From the NCBI GenBank assembly GCA_022508705.1, contig JAFLUO010000073.1:1-9351 (forward strand): DNA of 9,351 nucleotides. The letters are read 5' to 3'. Position numbers and translations under genes: made by a program. The DNA is from Oscillospiraceae bacterium (GTDB lineage Bacteria; Bacillota; Clostridia; Oscillospirales; Acutalibacteraceae). The stretch's first letter is position 1. Each line of letters starts with the position of its first letter. A model generated the notes under the pieces. It did not search any database, was not told the DNA's origin, and saw only the letters and a list, made by a program, of their open reading frames with translations. Shown piece by piece: positions 1 through 5,942 of the stretch.

Positions 1-1
1 T

Positions 2-277
2 ATCAGAAAATCTCTGGGAGCTAAAACAGGCACAATTCTTTTACAGTTCCTTACCGAATCGGTAATTCTCTGCCTTATAGGCGGCTCAATAGGCCTTCTT
101 ATAGGTGTTGCTTCAGCGGCTTTGGTGTCGTATATAATGGAAGTTCCGCTTGCCGTTAAATTCTCAACGGTGGCAATTGCTATCGGGTTCTCTTCTGCAA
201 TAGGAATAATATTCGGCGTATATCCCGCAAGAAGAGCTGCCAAAATGCCGCCGATCGAAGCCCTTCGCAGAGATTGA
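2..277 (+). CDS. C-terminal end of an FtsX/MacB-type ABC transporter permease (5' part outside window)
   Basis: Only the last 91 codons are inside the window, reading in frame from base 2 to TGA at 275-277. The fragment opens with the cytoplasmic coupling segment (IRKSLGAKTGTILLQFLTES), typical of MacB/FtsX permeases, where an (R)RxxGA motif sits before a transmembrane helix. Two hydrophobic helices follow, around fragment residues 20-45 and 55-73. The end, YPARRAAKMPPIEALRRD, is the diagnostic PA-RRAA-x-x-x-P-I-EALR tail of this family. Such permeases work with a separate ATPase in antimicrobial-peptide or macrolide export, or in lipoprotein and mechanotransmission complexes; the cargo cannot be inferred from this end. 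A strong terminator 34 bases downstream marks it as the last gene of its operon. Family assignment is secure; specific function is unknown. Confidence 0.9.
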   Translation: MRKSLGAKTGTILLQFLTESVILCLIGGSIGLLIGVASAALVSYIMEVPLAVKFSTVAIAIGFSSAIGIIFGVYPARRAAKMPPIEALRRD

Positions 278-310
278 GACAAAACTAAAAAATTAAATAA
301 ACTTTTATGT

Positions 311-340
311 AACTCCTCTGATTTTCAGAGGAGTTTTTTA
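311..340 (+). terminator. Intrinsic terminator after the permease gene
   Basis: A perfect 10-bp stem (AACTCCTCTG at 311-320, CAGAGGAGTT at 326-335) with a 5-base ATTTT loop is followed by a T-rich tail. It lies 34 bases after the permease stop codon and closes that operon. Confidence 0.9.
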
Positions 341-350
341 TTTATCAGAC

Positions 351-376
351 TTGTAGGGGCGGGTTTCCACGCCCGA
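351..376. repeat. GC-rich TGTAGGGGCGGG inverted repeat, possible dispersed intergenic element
   Basis: This short GC-rich island sits in otherwise AT-rich sequence. It contains TGTAGGGGCGGG followed by CCACGCCCG, with inverted arms GGGCG (357-361) and CGCCC (370-374). From memory, similar TAGGGGCGGG...CGCCCG strings recur between genes in gut Clostridia, but only one copy is in this window, so repeat status is inferred. Confidence 0.4.
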
Positions 377-764
377 CCGAGCCGTTTTAAATTATATCTT
401 AAATAAATGAATATACAAATGTATATTCAAAAGAAAATTTCCGTTGTAAAGCAATTTACTTTACAAAATTTCACAAATTTTTAGAGGAAAAACGCTTATT
501 TTGCGTACTTTTAAACACTTTCAACAGAGTTTTCAACAATTTGACTGTTGAAATTTAAGTCAATTTTTTGCTGAATATATTAAAAATCAAAGCGGTTTTA
601 TTCATAAAATACGCAGGAAAATATGAATATCCTGCAAAAAGCGAATTGTTTTTATAAGTATCAACAAATTATTCTAAATGCTTCATTTTCGACATAATTT
701 TTTATGATTTTGGGCAGTTTTAAAAATTTTTTTATTTTTATTTGAAAAAATTTGGATTTCTCTA
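374..764. other. Long AT-rich non-coding region upstream of spo0A containing several dyads
   Basis: No credible coding frame is visible on either strand. The stretch holds four inverted repeats: TGAATATAC/GTATATTCA at 408-416 and 421-429 (9-bp arms, 4-base loop); TTGTAAAG/CTTTACAA at 444-451 and 459-466 (8-bp arms); TTTCAACAG/CTGTTGAAA at 519-527 and 545-553 (9-bp arms); and GCAGGA/TCCTGC at 613-618 and 630-635. None is followed by a clear T-run, so they look more like protein-binding dyads or RNA structure than terminators. Chance palindromes are common in sequence this AT-rich, so function is not established. Confidence 0.5.
688..694 (-). promoter_or_regulatory. Candidate Spo0A box (0A box core)
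   Basis: TTCGACA is the exact reverse complement of the TGTCGAA core recognised by Spo0A. It lies 71 bases upstream of the proposed -35 of spo0A itself, a position compatible with autoregulation. A 7-base match can arise by chance, so this rests on sequence and position only. Confidence 0.35.
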
Positions 765-793
765 TTGCCATTTATTACCATTTATGGTAAAAT
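765..793 (+). promoter_or_regulatory. Promoter of spo0A with a dyad in its spacer
   Basis: TTGCCA (765-770) and TAAAAT (788-793) are separated by exactly 17 bases, a good vegetative sigma-factor match. The spacer and -10 contain a perfect 7-bp dyad, TTACCAT (775-781) and ATGGTAA (784-790). An 8-base direct repeat, CCATTTAT, occurs at 768-775 and 778-785, one helical turn apart. This overlap suggests an operator. The leader of about 45 bases also holds a small CCG-CAAG-CGG hairpin (812-821) before the ribosome binding site. Confidence 0.6.
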
Positions 794-845
794 ACGGAAG
801 AAATAAAGAAGCCGCAAGCGGTTTAAAAAAAACGGAGGAAAAAAC

Positions 846-1604
846 ATGAATAATGGCTTAAAAGTGGTAGTGACAGGAGAAGGAACGGATTTCGGAAGGA
901 ATTGTGTAAATTTATTGCGTTCTTACGGTTGTGAGGTTAGTCTTTGTCAAAAAGACGGAAAGGCGCTTCTTTCTAAAATTGAGAACAGCTCGCCGGACGT
1001 TGTAGTAATGGATGCGTTTATGTCAGGGATAGACGCATTGGGCGTTACAGAGGAATTAAAGTCAAAAGACGGTGCGCCGCTCATTATGGTAATGTCCAGC
1101 TCGGATAATCAGCGTTTTGAGCAAGAGCTTTTGTCAGCAGGTGCGGACTATTATTTTTTAAAGCCCTTTGATATTGAAATGCTTGCAAGGCGAATTACTC
1201 AGCTTTCTTCAAGAAAGACTACATCGTTAGAGCCCCGTAAGAGTGAGGATGCCGAGCTTCAGGTGACTGTAAGCGAAATAATGCACCAAATAGGCGTGCC
1301 TGCTCACATTAAAGGGTACAATTATCTCAGAGAGGCGATAATCCTTTCCATAAACGACCGTGAAATGATGAGCTCGGTTACGAAAATTCTTTATCCAACC
1401 GTTGCAAAAATGTATGGTACCACCGCATCCCGTGTTGAACGCGCCATACGCCATGCCATAGAGGTTGCCTGGGACAGGGGAGATATTGACGTTTTAAGCT
1501 CATATTTCGGATACACCATTCAAAACACAAGAGGAAAGCCTACCAATTCGGAGTTTATTGCGATGATAAGCGATAAAATGCGCCTTAGAATGAAGATATC
1601 ATAA
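846..1604 (+). CDS. spo0A: Spo0A, sporulation/stationary-phase master response regulator
   Basis: Spo0A is the phosphorelay-controlled transcription factor that commits Bacillota to sporulation and stationary-phase programmes. At 252 aa it is close to the 267 aa of B. subtilis. Residues 1-120 form the receiver, a short linker follows, and residues about 140-252 form the Spo0A effector domain. The effector is almost canonical: IGVPAHIKGY (149-158), the recognition-helix block TASRVERAIRHAIEVAW (193-209) and KPTNSEFIAM (231-240). In the receiver, Asp56 (phosphoacceptor), Ser84 (the Thr84 position) and Lys106 in LKPFD are kept. The usual N-terminal acidic pair is replaced by Gly11-Glu12, and the MP after Asp56 is MS (59-60). 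GGAGG at 834-838 fits the ATG at 846. The gene is transcribed alone, bounded by its own promoter and a terminator, and no sporulation neighbour such as spoIVB is in view. Identity is very secure; mode of activation is uncertain. Confidence 0.96.
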   Translation: MNNGLKVVVTGEGTDFGRNCVNLLRSYGCEVSLCQKDGKALLSKIENSSPDVVVMDAFMSGIDALGVTEELKSKDGAPLIMVMSSSDNQRFEQELLSAGADYYFLKPFDIEMLARRITQLSSRKTTSLEPRKSEDAELQVTVSEIMHQIGVPAHIKGYNYLREAIILSINDREMMSSVTKILYPTVAKMYGTTASRVERAIRHAIEVAWDRGDIDVLSSYFGYTIQNTRGKPTNSEFIAMISDKMRLRMKIS

Positions 1605-1624
1605 AGAAAATAAATACAAAAAAT

Positions 1625-1659
1625 AACGGCATACAACTCTGTATGCCGTTTAATTCTTT
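1625..1659. terminator. Two-way terminator between convergent spo0A and nitroreductase operons
   Basis: A perfect 11-bp stem (AACGGCATACA at 1625-1635, TGTATGCCGTT at 1640-1650) has a 4-base loop. It is followed by T-rich sequence on the plus strand, and by a T-rich run on the minus strand (the A-rich 1605-1626). It lies 21 bases after spo0A and 21 bases beyond the end of the convergent nitroreductase gene, so it probably serves both. Confidence 0.85.
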
Positions 1660-1670
1660 ATTAACTTAAA

Positions 1671-2339
1671 TTACACAAACACAAAGTTTTCTTTTCCTGC
1701 GCCTGCTTCAAAGTGGTATTTAACAATTCCCAGTGTAACGCCCTTGCAGTGACCACCGCGTGGCACAAGCTTAACCTCGTTCCCGTTTCTGAGAATAAAG
1801 CAAAACTTTTGGTCGTTCATAGCCGTGGGAGCCAGCATTGCGTAGTCCATGCCTTTCATAAACCACGGGGGCATATCTCCTCTGAAATCGCAAAGTTTGT
1901 CAATGGAACAGTTTATGTGAGGTGTACCTTGTGTTTCGCCGTAGCCGATAGCTATTATGCAAAGAAGCTTTTCTCCGCTTTGCAGTTCATATTTCGCTTT
2001 TTTTCTGCTGAAGGTTCCACCAACAAAGCAGGTGTTAAGACCCATTTCCTGCGCTTTTAGAACAATCTCCGTACCAAAATACCCTGCGTTCATTTCATTT
2101 TCAAATGTCTTTTTGCCTGTTATGGCTATATAATTATTCGCATTTTTAAAGTTAAGCTTTCTTGCAAGGAAACAGTCAAAAGCACCGGGCTCATCAAGCA
2201 GAAGCTGAAAGGAAAGTCCGCTTTTTTCTTCGGCTGAACGAAGCTCTGCCTTTAATTTTTCAAGAGTTTCACCCTCTATTTTTTGTTCAGTATATTGCCT
2301 TACGGAATGTCTGATTTTCATTAACTGTAAAGTATCCAT
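1671..2339 (-). CDS. Nitroreductase-family flavoprotein (TM1586-type)
   Basis: The 222-aa protein has the hallmarks of the nitroreductase superfamily: an N-terminal phosphate-contacting HSVRQYTEQKI (residues 11-21), a central helix and loop YFGTEIVLKAQEMGLNTCFV (87-106), and AMLAPTAMNDQKFCFIL (167-183), which corresponds to the APTAMNxQ segment of the TM1586-like subgroup. Members bind FMN and use NAD(P)H to reduce nitro compounds, quinones or other acceptors; the natural substrate here is unknown. There is no signal peptide, so it is cytosolic. On the minus strand AAGGTGAAA supplies the ribosome binding site. The start lies only 12 bases after the end of the DUF1292-type gene, so the two are almost certainly co-transcribed. 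Family call is good; no residue gives substrate. Confidence 0.85.
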   Translation of the reverse strand: MDTLQLMKIRHSVRQYTEQKIEGETLEKLKAELRSAEEKSGLSFQLLLDEPGAFDCFLARKLNFKNANNYIAITGKKTFENEMNAGYFGTEIVLKAQEMGLNTCFVGGTFSRKKAKYELQSGEKLLCIIAIGYGETQGTPHINCSIDKLCDFRGDMPPWFMKGMDYAMLAPTAMNDQKFCFILRNGNEVKLVPRGGHCKGVTLGIVKYHFEAGAGKENFVFV

Positions 2340-2351
2340 AATTTTTTCACC

Positions 2352-2627
2352 TTATTCTTCACTAAGATATTCATTGAGCTTTTCGTCGATTTCCGCCCAT
2401 TCTGCCTGTGTGGTAATTGCGCTGAAGGTAACGTCTTCATCGTTAATATATTCTTCCACGGCAGATGCAAATACGCTCAAATTTCCGTTTTCATCAGTAG
2501 AACCGTCTGTATAAACAATGTAAACCTTGCCTGTGTTTTCGCTCTCGAAAGAAAAAAGCAGATGACATTCAATATCCTTGCCGTCGTCTCCCTGAATAAT
2601 AAAAATTCCGTCTGTGCTCTCGTACAT
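2352..2627 (-). CDS. Small acidic DUF1292-type protein
   Basis: A 91-aa acidic protein. The block GDDGKDIECHLLFSFESE (13-30), then TGKVYIVYTDG (32-42), NGNLSVFAS and a closing acidic EW-containing helix, matches the DUF1292 layout (ECE-x-LFTFE ... YIVYTD ... EEEW). DUF1292 proteins are widespread in Bacillota and have no assigned function; in other genomes some sit beside yrrK/yqgF-type genes, which is not the case here. The start was set at the ATG at 2627 rather than an in-frame ATG 48 bases upstream, because AGAGGTGA lies at the right distance before it and the upstream 16 residues do not resemble the family. First gene of a two-gene leftward operon with the nitroreductase. Cytosolic; no signal or membrane segment. 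Confidence 0.82.
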   Translation of the reverse strand: MYESTDGIFIIQGDDGKDIECHLLFSFESENTGKVYIVYTDGSTDENGNLSVFASAVEEYINDEDVTFSAITTQAEWAEIDEKLNEYLSEE

Positions 2628-2646
2628 GGTTTTCACCTCTGAATAA

Positions 2647-2675
2647 AATATAACACATAATATTGGATTTTGCAA
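2647..2675 (-). promoter_or_regulatory. Promoter of the DUF1292-nitroreductase operon
   Basis: On the minus strand TTGCAA (2675-2670) and TATATT (2652-2647) are 17 bases apart, about 20 bases before the DUF1292 start codon. Spacing and position fit a vegetative promoter. Confidence 0.55.
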
Positions 2676-2694
2676 CCAAAGGTCTTGACATATC

Positions 2695-2723
2695 TTGACA
2701 AATTACTGCGTATAAGTTACAAT
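2695..2723 (+). promoter_or_regulatory. Promoter of the EamA transporter gene
   Basis: A consensus TTGACA (2695-2700), a 17-base spacer and TACAAT (2718-2723) give a strong vegetative promoter 38 bases before the start codon. A second TTGACA at 2685-2690, exactly 10 bases upstream, lacks a well-spaced -10 (20 bases to TATAAG) and may be a repeated binding motif. Confidence 0.75.
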
Positions 2724-2760
2724 ACACAAGGATTTTTTTCAGTAAGAAGGTTTATTTTTT

Positions 2761-3663
2761 ATGTGGTTTTGGTTATCACTAATAGCTCTGCTCTGTTGGA
2801 GCGGTTCGGATTTGTTTTCAAAAATAGGATGTGCAGATGCAAGGGATAAATACTCCCATTATAAAATGGTAACTGCCGTCGGTATTGTAATGGGTATTCA
2901 TGCGCTGTATGAAATCTTAGTTTCAGGCGTTGAAATTACAGTTTCCGCAATGCTCAAATATTTGCCCGTTTCCGCGCTCTACATACTTTCAATGGCGATA
3001 GGGTATATTGGTCTTCGCTATATTGAGCTTTCGGTTTCTTCACCGATTTGTAATTCTTCCGGAGCACTGGTAGCGGTTCTTTGCATAATCACGGGTGACA
3101 GACTGGCAGGCCCTCAGTATATTGCAATTGCCCTTGTTTGCTTGGGCGTTATCGGTCTTGGATTTGTTGAAGCTCATGAGGATGATGAGCTTCGCGCGCT
3201 TCGTCAGGAAAAAGCAAATTATAAGTATTCAAAATCTGCTCTTGCAATAGTTTTACCGCTCATTTACTGTTTGCTTGATGCCCTCGGAACATTTGCCGAC
3301 AGTATTGTTCTTAATACTCTTGATGAGGACGTTGCAAACGTGGCTTACGAGCTTACATTCCTTATCTGCGGTATAGTTGCATTTATTTACGTTAAACTTA
3401 TTAAAAAGCAAAAATTTCTTCCCAAAGCAGAGGCTCCAAAATACGTTGGCGCTATATTTGAAACGGCAGGTCAGTTTGCTTATATTTACGCTCTTGCAGA
3501 TGAAGAGCATGTTGCAATGTCAGCACCCATTATCTCTTCATATTGCTTGGCATCTGTCATTTGGAGCAGAATTTTCCTTAAAGAAAAGCTGTCCGTTAAG
3601 CATTATATTACAATAGCCGTTGCTATAATAGGTATAGTCATTCTCGGCATTTACGATGCATAA
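2761..3663 (+). CDS. DMT-superfamily transporter with two EamA repeats, ten membrane helices
   Basis: A 300-aa integral inner-membrane protein. Hydrophobicity by eye gives about ten helices (roughly residues 2-20, 35-55, 65-88, 93-108, 118-137, 158-180, 195-217, 226-244, 250-268, 280-297). They form two homologous five-helix halves joined by a charged cytosolic loop (about 139-157). The first helix with SGSDLFSK and the ninth-helix ending SRIFLKEKLS are typical of EamA proteins, which export or exchange small metabolites such as amino acids or nucleosides; the substrate here cannot be told. AAGG at 2747-2750 is a modest ribosome binding site. The gene is monocistronic: its own promoter upstream, and a strong terminator beginning 15 bases downstream. 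Transport class is secure, substrate unknown. Confidence 0.85.
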   Translation: MWFWLSLIALLCWSGSDLFSKIGCADARDKYSHYKMVTAVGIVMGIHALYEILVSGVEITVSAMLKYLPVSALYILSMAIGYIGLRYIELSVSSPICNSSGALVAVLCIITGDRLAGPQYIAIALVCLGVIGLGFVEAHEDDELRALRQEKANYKYSKSALAIVLPLIYCLLDALGTFADSIVLNTLDEDVANVAYELTFLICGIVAFIYVKLIKKQKFLPKAEAPKYVGAIFETAGQFAYIYALADEEHVAMSAPIISSYCLASVIWSRIFLKEKLSVKHYITIAVAIIGIVILGIYDA

Positions 3664-3677
3664 TATTTGCTAAAGAA

Positions 3678-3712
3678 ACAGCGTACTCTTTTGGTGAGTA
3701 CGCTGTATTTTT
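3678..3712. terminator. Intrinsic terminator after the EamA gene, possibly two-way
   Basis: A perfect 11-bp stem (ACAGCGTACTC at 3678-3688, GAGTACGCTGT at 3696-3706) with a 7-base loop precedes ATTTTTAT. On the minus strand the hairpin is followed by a weaker T-rich stretch, so it could also stop transcription of the convergent XRE gene. Confidence 0.85.
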
Positions 3713-3768
3713 ATGTGTTTACGGACGTTTTTGTTATATTTTCGTCTTATATAAAGAAAGTAAAAAGG

Positions 3769-4011
3769 TTACATAATTTCCTGTTCTATATTATTGAAAA
3801 TATCGTCGTCAAAAAATTCCCTTATGGATATTTCAAGCCCGTCACAGATTTTTTGAATTGACACTACGCCGGGATTCTGGCTTTTGGAATTTAGCATACT
3901 GTAAATGGTTGAGGGGTTTACACCGCTTATATTGCCCAGCGCATTGACTGCAATATTCCGTTCTTTACACAAATTTATTATTCTTTGGGCCACTGCCTGC
4001 TTAATTTTCAT
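3769..4011 (-). CDS. Small XRE (Cro/CI-type) helix-turn-helix regulator
   Basis: This 80-aa protein is essentially one HTH_3 domain. Five predicted helices span about residues 4-66, with the helix-turn-helix in VNALGNISGVNPSTIYSMLN (22-41) and the typical family run QKICDGLEISIREFFDDD (53-70). No ligand-binding or oligomerisation domain follows, only a short acidic tail. Such single-domain regulators usually bind DNA as dimers at palindromes and repress neighbouring genes. It is divergent from the ABC exporter pair, with 152 bases between start codons, and two palindromes lie in that gap; local control of itself and the exporter is therefore likely but inferred. GAGGCGGT precedes the ATG on the minus strand. 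Fold assignment is secure. Confidence 0.9.
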   Translation of the reverse strand: MKIKQAVAQRIINLCKERNIAVNALGNISGVNPSTIYSMLNSKSQNPGVVSIQKICDGLEISIREFFDDDIFNNIEQEIM

Positions 4012-4051
4012 AACTACCGCCTCATCTTATTGTATGATGTGATAGTAAAAT

Positions 4052-4060
4052 TTTATATCA
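4052..4060 (-). promoter_or_regulatory. Weak candidate promoter (extended -10) of the XRE gene
   Basis: The minus strand reads TGATATAAA (4060-4052), an extended -10 (TGn-TATAAA), with no good -35. It is about 40 bases before the XRE start codon, and the palindromes at 4066-4091 would overlie its -35 region. Confidence 0.3.
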
Positions 4061-4065
4061 ATTTA

Positions 4066-4091
4066 CGATATATCGAGTGGGATATATCCCA
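4066..4091. promoter_or_regulatory. Two adjacent palindromes, candidate operators between XRE and ABC exporter
   Basis: CGATATATCG (4066-4075) and TGGGATATATCCCA (4078-4091) are perfect palindromes of 10 and 14 bp. They share the core GATATATC, and their centres are 14 bases apart. They lie 10 bases upstream of the exporter -35. CCCAAAT (4088-4094) also pairs with ATTTGGG (4106-4112), which runs from the last base of that -35 into the spacer. Likely binding sites for the adjacent XRE regulator, by position; no binding data. Confidence 0.5.
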
Positions 4092-4100
4092 AATTCATTA

Positions 4101-4129
4101 TTGACATTTGGGCGGTTATTATATAAAAT
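4101..4129 (+). promoter_or_regulatory. Promoter of the ABC exporter operon
   Basis: TTGACA (4101-4106), a 17-base spacer and TAAAAT (4124-4129) form a strong vegetative promoter. Transcription would start near 4136, leaving a short leader before the GGGGTGA ribosome binding site (4153-4159) and ATG at 4164. Confidence 0.75.
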
Positions 4130-4163
4130 ATATTTATGTTTTAATAGTCGAGGGGTGAAGAAA

Positions 4164-5942
4164 ATGCGAGAAAACCTTAAATATATGCTGAAAAACTGGT
4201 TGAAGTGGGACAAAAAAAGCATTGTTTATTTCGTTATCCGTGTTCCTGCTATGGTCTTGCAACCAATGGTTACGGCGTATATTCCCAAAGCGATGATTGA
4301 CGCCATAAACGAGGGCGTTACAACACAAAAACTTATCATAATTATCGGACTGCTGAGCCTTCTTTTGACGTTTACCATTTGGATGGATCCCTTTATGAGC
4401 GAGCTTGTCAGGGGCGGAGCGAGAATAGTCCGTATGCGCTATGCCGTTATGGCGTTTAATAAAAATTTAACTACGGATTATGTAAATACCGAAACCTTGG
4501 AAAAGCGTGAAATGCAAAAAAGAGCCGAGGCGTTTTACAGCGGCAGGTGGTCAGGTGGCGCTAACTTTATTGACAGGTGCAATCAGTTTTGCGTTGCGGT
4601 TGTGGGCGTAATTGCCTCAAGCCTTCTTCTTTACAAAATCAATATTTTCATAATTTTGCTTATTATTGCAACCTGTATTGCGCAGTTTTTTATTCTTAAA
4701 TTTTTGGCCGTTAAGCAGTATGACAATCTTGGAAAAGTATCAAAGCTTAATAACAGATTCAATTATTTTTATAAGGTTTCAAAGGACGGCAAGGCGGCAA
4801 AAGACATTTGCATTTACGGACTGAGTGATTATTTCATTAAAGCCCTTGCCGAGTCAATTTACAGTATTGAAAAAATCTATGCAAAATATACTCATCAAAG
4901 CATAGCCTTTGACGGTATTACCGCTTTGCTTAATTTGATTCGAGAGGCTATTGCATATTTTTATCTTGTGTATTTAGTAACTGCGAACAGACTTTCGGTT
5001 TCTGATTTTATATTCTATTTCGGCATTATCACAGGATTTTCAAATTGGGTTGTGGGATTGGTTTTCTCCTACAACCAAATTCAAAGAAGCTGTAACGAAT
5101 GTAAAGCGTACAGAGCCTATATTGAAAGTGAAGACATTGCGGATAAAGGTAAAAAACTCACCGAAAACCAGGTGGATACCATTGAATTTAAAAATGTTTC
5201 GTATAAATATCCGTCGGCAGAGGAACCAACTCTAAAAAATATCAATTTAAAGTTTAAAAACGGCGAAAATATTGCAGTAGTAGGGGAGAACGGCGCAGGA
5301 AAGACCACTCTTATCAAGCTCCTTTGCGGTCTTTACACTGCCACAGACGGCGAGTTGTTATTAAACGGTGAAGACGTAAAATCCATTTCAAAAAGTAGTT
5401 ATTTTGATTTGTTTTCACCCATATTTCAGGATTACCGTTTCCTGCCGATGACTATTGCGCAGAACATTACGGCAACACTCGATTATGATAAAGAAAAACT
5501 GTTTGCCGCATTTAAAAATGCAGGAATTGAAGATAAAATAAACTCATTGACACACAAAGAAAACACCTTAATGGACAGAGAGGTTTATAATGACGCAGTA
5601 GATTTTTCGGGCGGTGAAAAGCAAAAACTGTTATTGTCAAAGGCAATTTATAAAAATGCACCCGTTCTTATTCTTGACGAGCCCACAGCGGCTCTTGACC
5701 CCATTGCAGAAAACGAACTGTATTTGAAATACAATGAATTGACTAAAGATAAGCTGTCCTTCTTTATTTCTCACAGACTGTCTTCCACTCGTTTTTGCGA
5801 CAGAATTTTGTTTATTTCCGACGGTCAGATTATTGAAGAAGGCACTCACGAGGAGTTGATGGCTTTAGGCGGAGCGTATTACAAAATGTATCAGCTTCAA
5901 AGCTATTATTACAAAGAGCAGGGGGTGGCAGTCAATGAGTAA
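4164..5942 (+). CDS. ABC exporter half-transporter A (membrane domain fused to ATPase)
   Basis: The 592-aa protein has an N-terminal exporter membrane domain (about 1-315, six helices expected) and a C-terminal nucleotide-binding domain. The ATPase motifs are complete: Walker A GENGAGKT (374-381), Q-loop Gln422, signature FSGGE (481-485), Walker B LILDE with catalytic Glu506, D-loop AALDP and H-loop His537. It hydrolyses ATP to move a substrate across the cytoplasmic membrane; cargo is unknown, and no peptidase-C39 domain or bacteriocin gene is present. An in-frame ATG at 4077 lies upstream of the promoter and lacks a ribosome binding site; 4164 has GGGGTGA and was chosen. It overlaps the next half-transporter gene by 8 bases, indicating translational coupling and a heterodimer. 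A divergent XRE regulator probably controls the operon. Confidence 0.93.
   Translation: MRENLKYMLKNWLKWDKKSIVYFVIRVPAMVLQPMVTAYIPKAMIDAINEGVTTQKLIIIIGLLSLLLTFTIWMDPFMSELVRGGARIVRMRYAVMAFNKNLTTDYVNTETLEKREMQKRAEAFYSGRWSGGANFIDRCNQFCVAVVGVIASSLLLYKINIFIILLIIATCIAQFFILKFLAVKQYDNLGKVSKLNNRFNYFYKVSKDGKAAKDICIYGLSDYFIKALAESIYSIEKIYAKYTHQSIAFDGITALLNLIREAIAYFYLVYLVTANRLSVSDFIFYFGIITGFSNWVVGLVFSYNQIQRSCNECKAYRAYIESEDIADKGKKLTENQVDTIEFKNVSYKYPSAEEPTLKNINLKFKNGENIAVVGENGAGKTTLIKLLCGLYTATDGELLLNGEDVKSISKSSYFDLFSPIFQDYRFLPMTIAQNITATLDYDKEKLFAAFKNAGIEDKINSLTHKENTLMDREVYNDAVDFSGGEKQKLLLSKAIYKNAPVLILDEPTAALDPIAENELYLKYNELTKDKLSFFISHRLSSTRFCDRILFISDGQIIEEGTHEELMALGGAYYKMYQLQSYYYKEQGVAVNE

Noticed and set aside
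519..553. DnaA boxes or an origin in the TTTCAACA-rich stretch
   Set aside because: TTTTCAACA differs from TTATCCACA at two positions, there is no dnaA or dnaN nearby, and the copies are better explained as an inverted repeat.
613..645. Sigma-H promoter (GCAGGAAAA ... AGCGAAT) upstream of spo0A
   Set aside because: Both elements match their consensus, but the gap is 18 bases rather than the usual 11-12; AGAGGAAAA at 483-491 has no -10 partner.
374..840. Riboswitch or T-box leader before spo0A
   Set aside because: No T-box motif, no recognisable riboswitch core and no leader terminator; the predicted leader is only about 45 bases with a small hairpin.
1713..2060. 115-codon plus-strand frame inside the nitroreductase gene
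   Set aside because: It is antisense to a well-supported gene, has no family resemblance and no ribosome binding site; the same reasoning removes other antisense frames at 1227-1454, 3253-3510, 6789-7136 and 7280-7474.
2628..2675. Upstream in-frame start for the DUF1292-type gene
   Set aside because: The extra 16 residues overlap the promoter and have no ribosome binding site, while AGAGGTGA fits the ATG at 2627.
4077..4163. Upstream in-frame start (ATG at 4077) for the first ABC half-transporter
   Set aside because: It lies upstream of the TTGACA-17-TAAAAT promoter and has no ribosome binding site; GGGGTGA before ATG 4164 and the family-like N-terminus MRENLKYML favour 4164.
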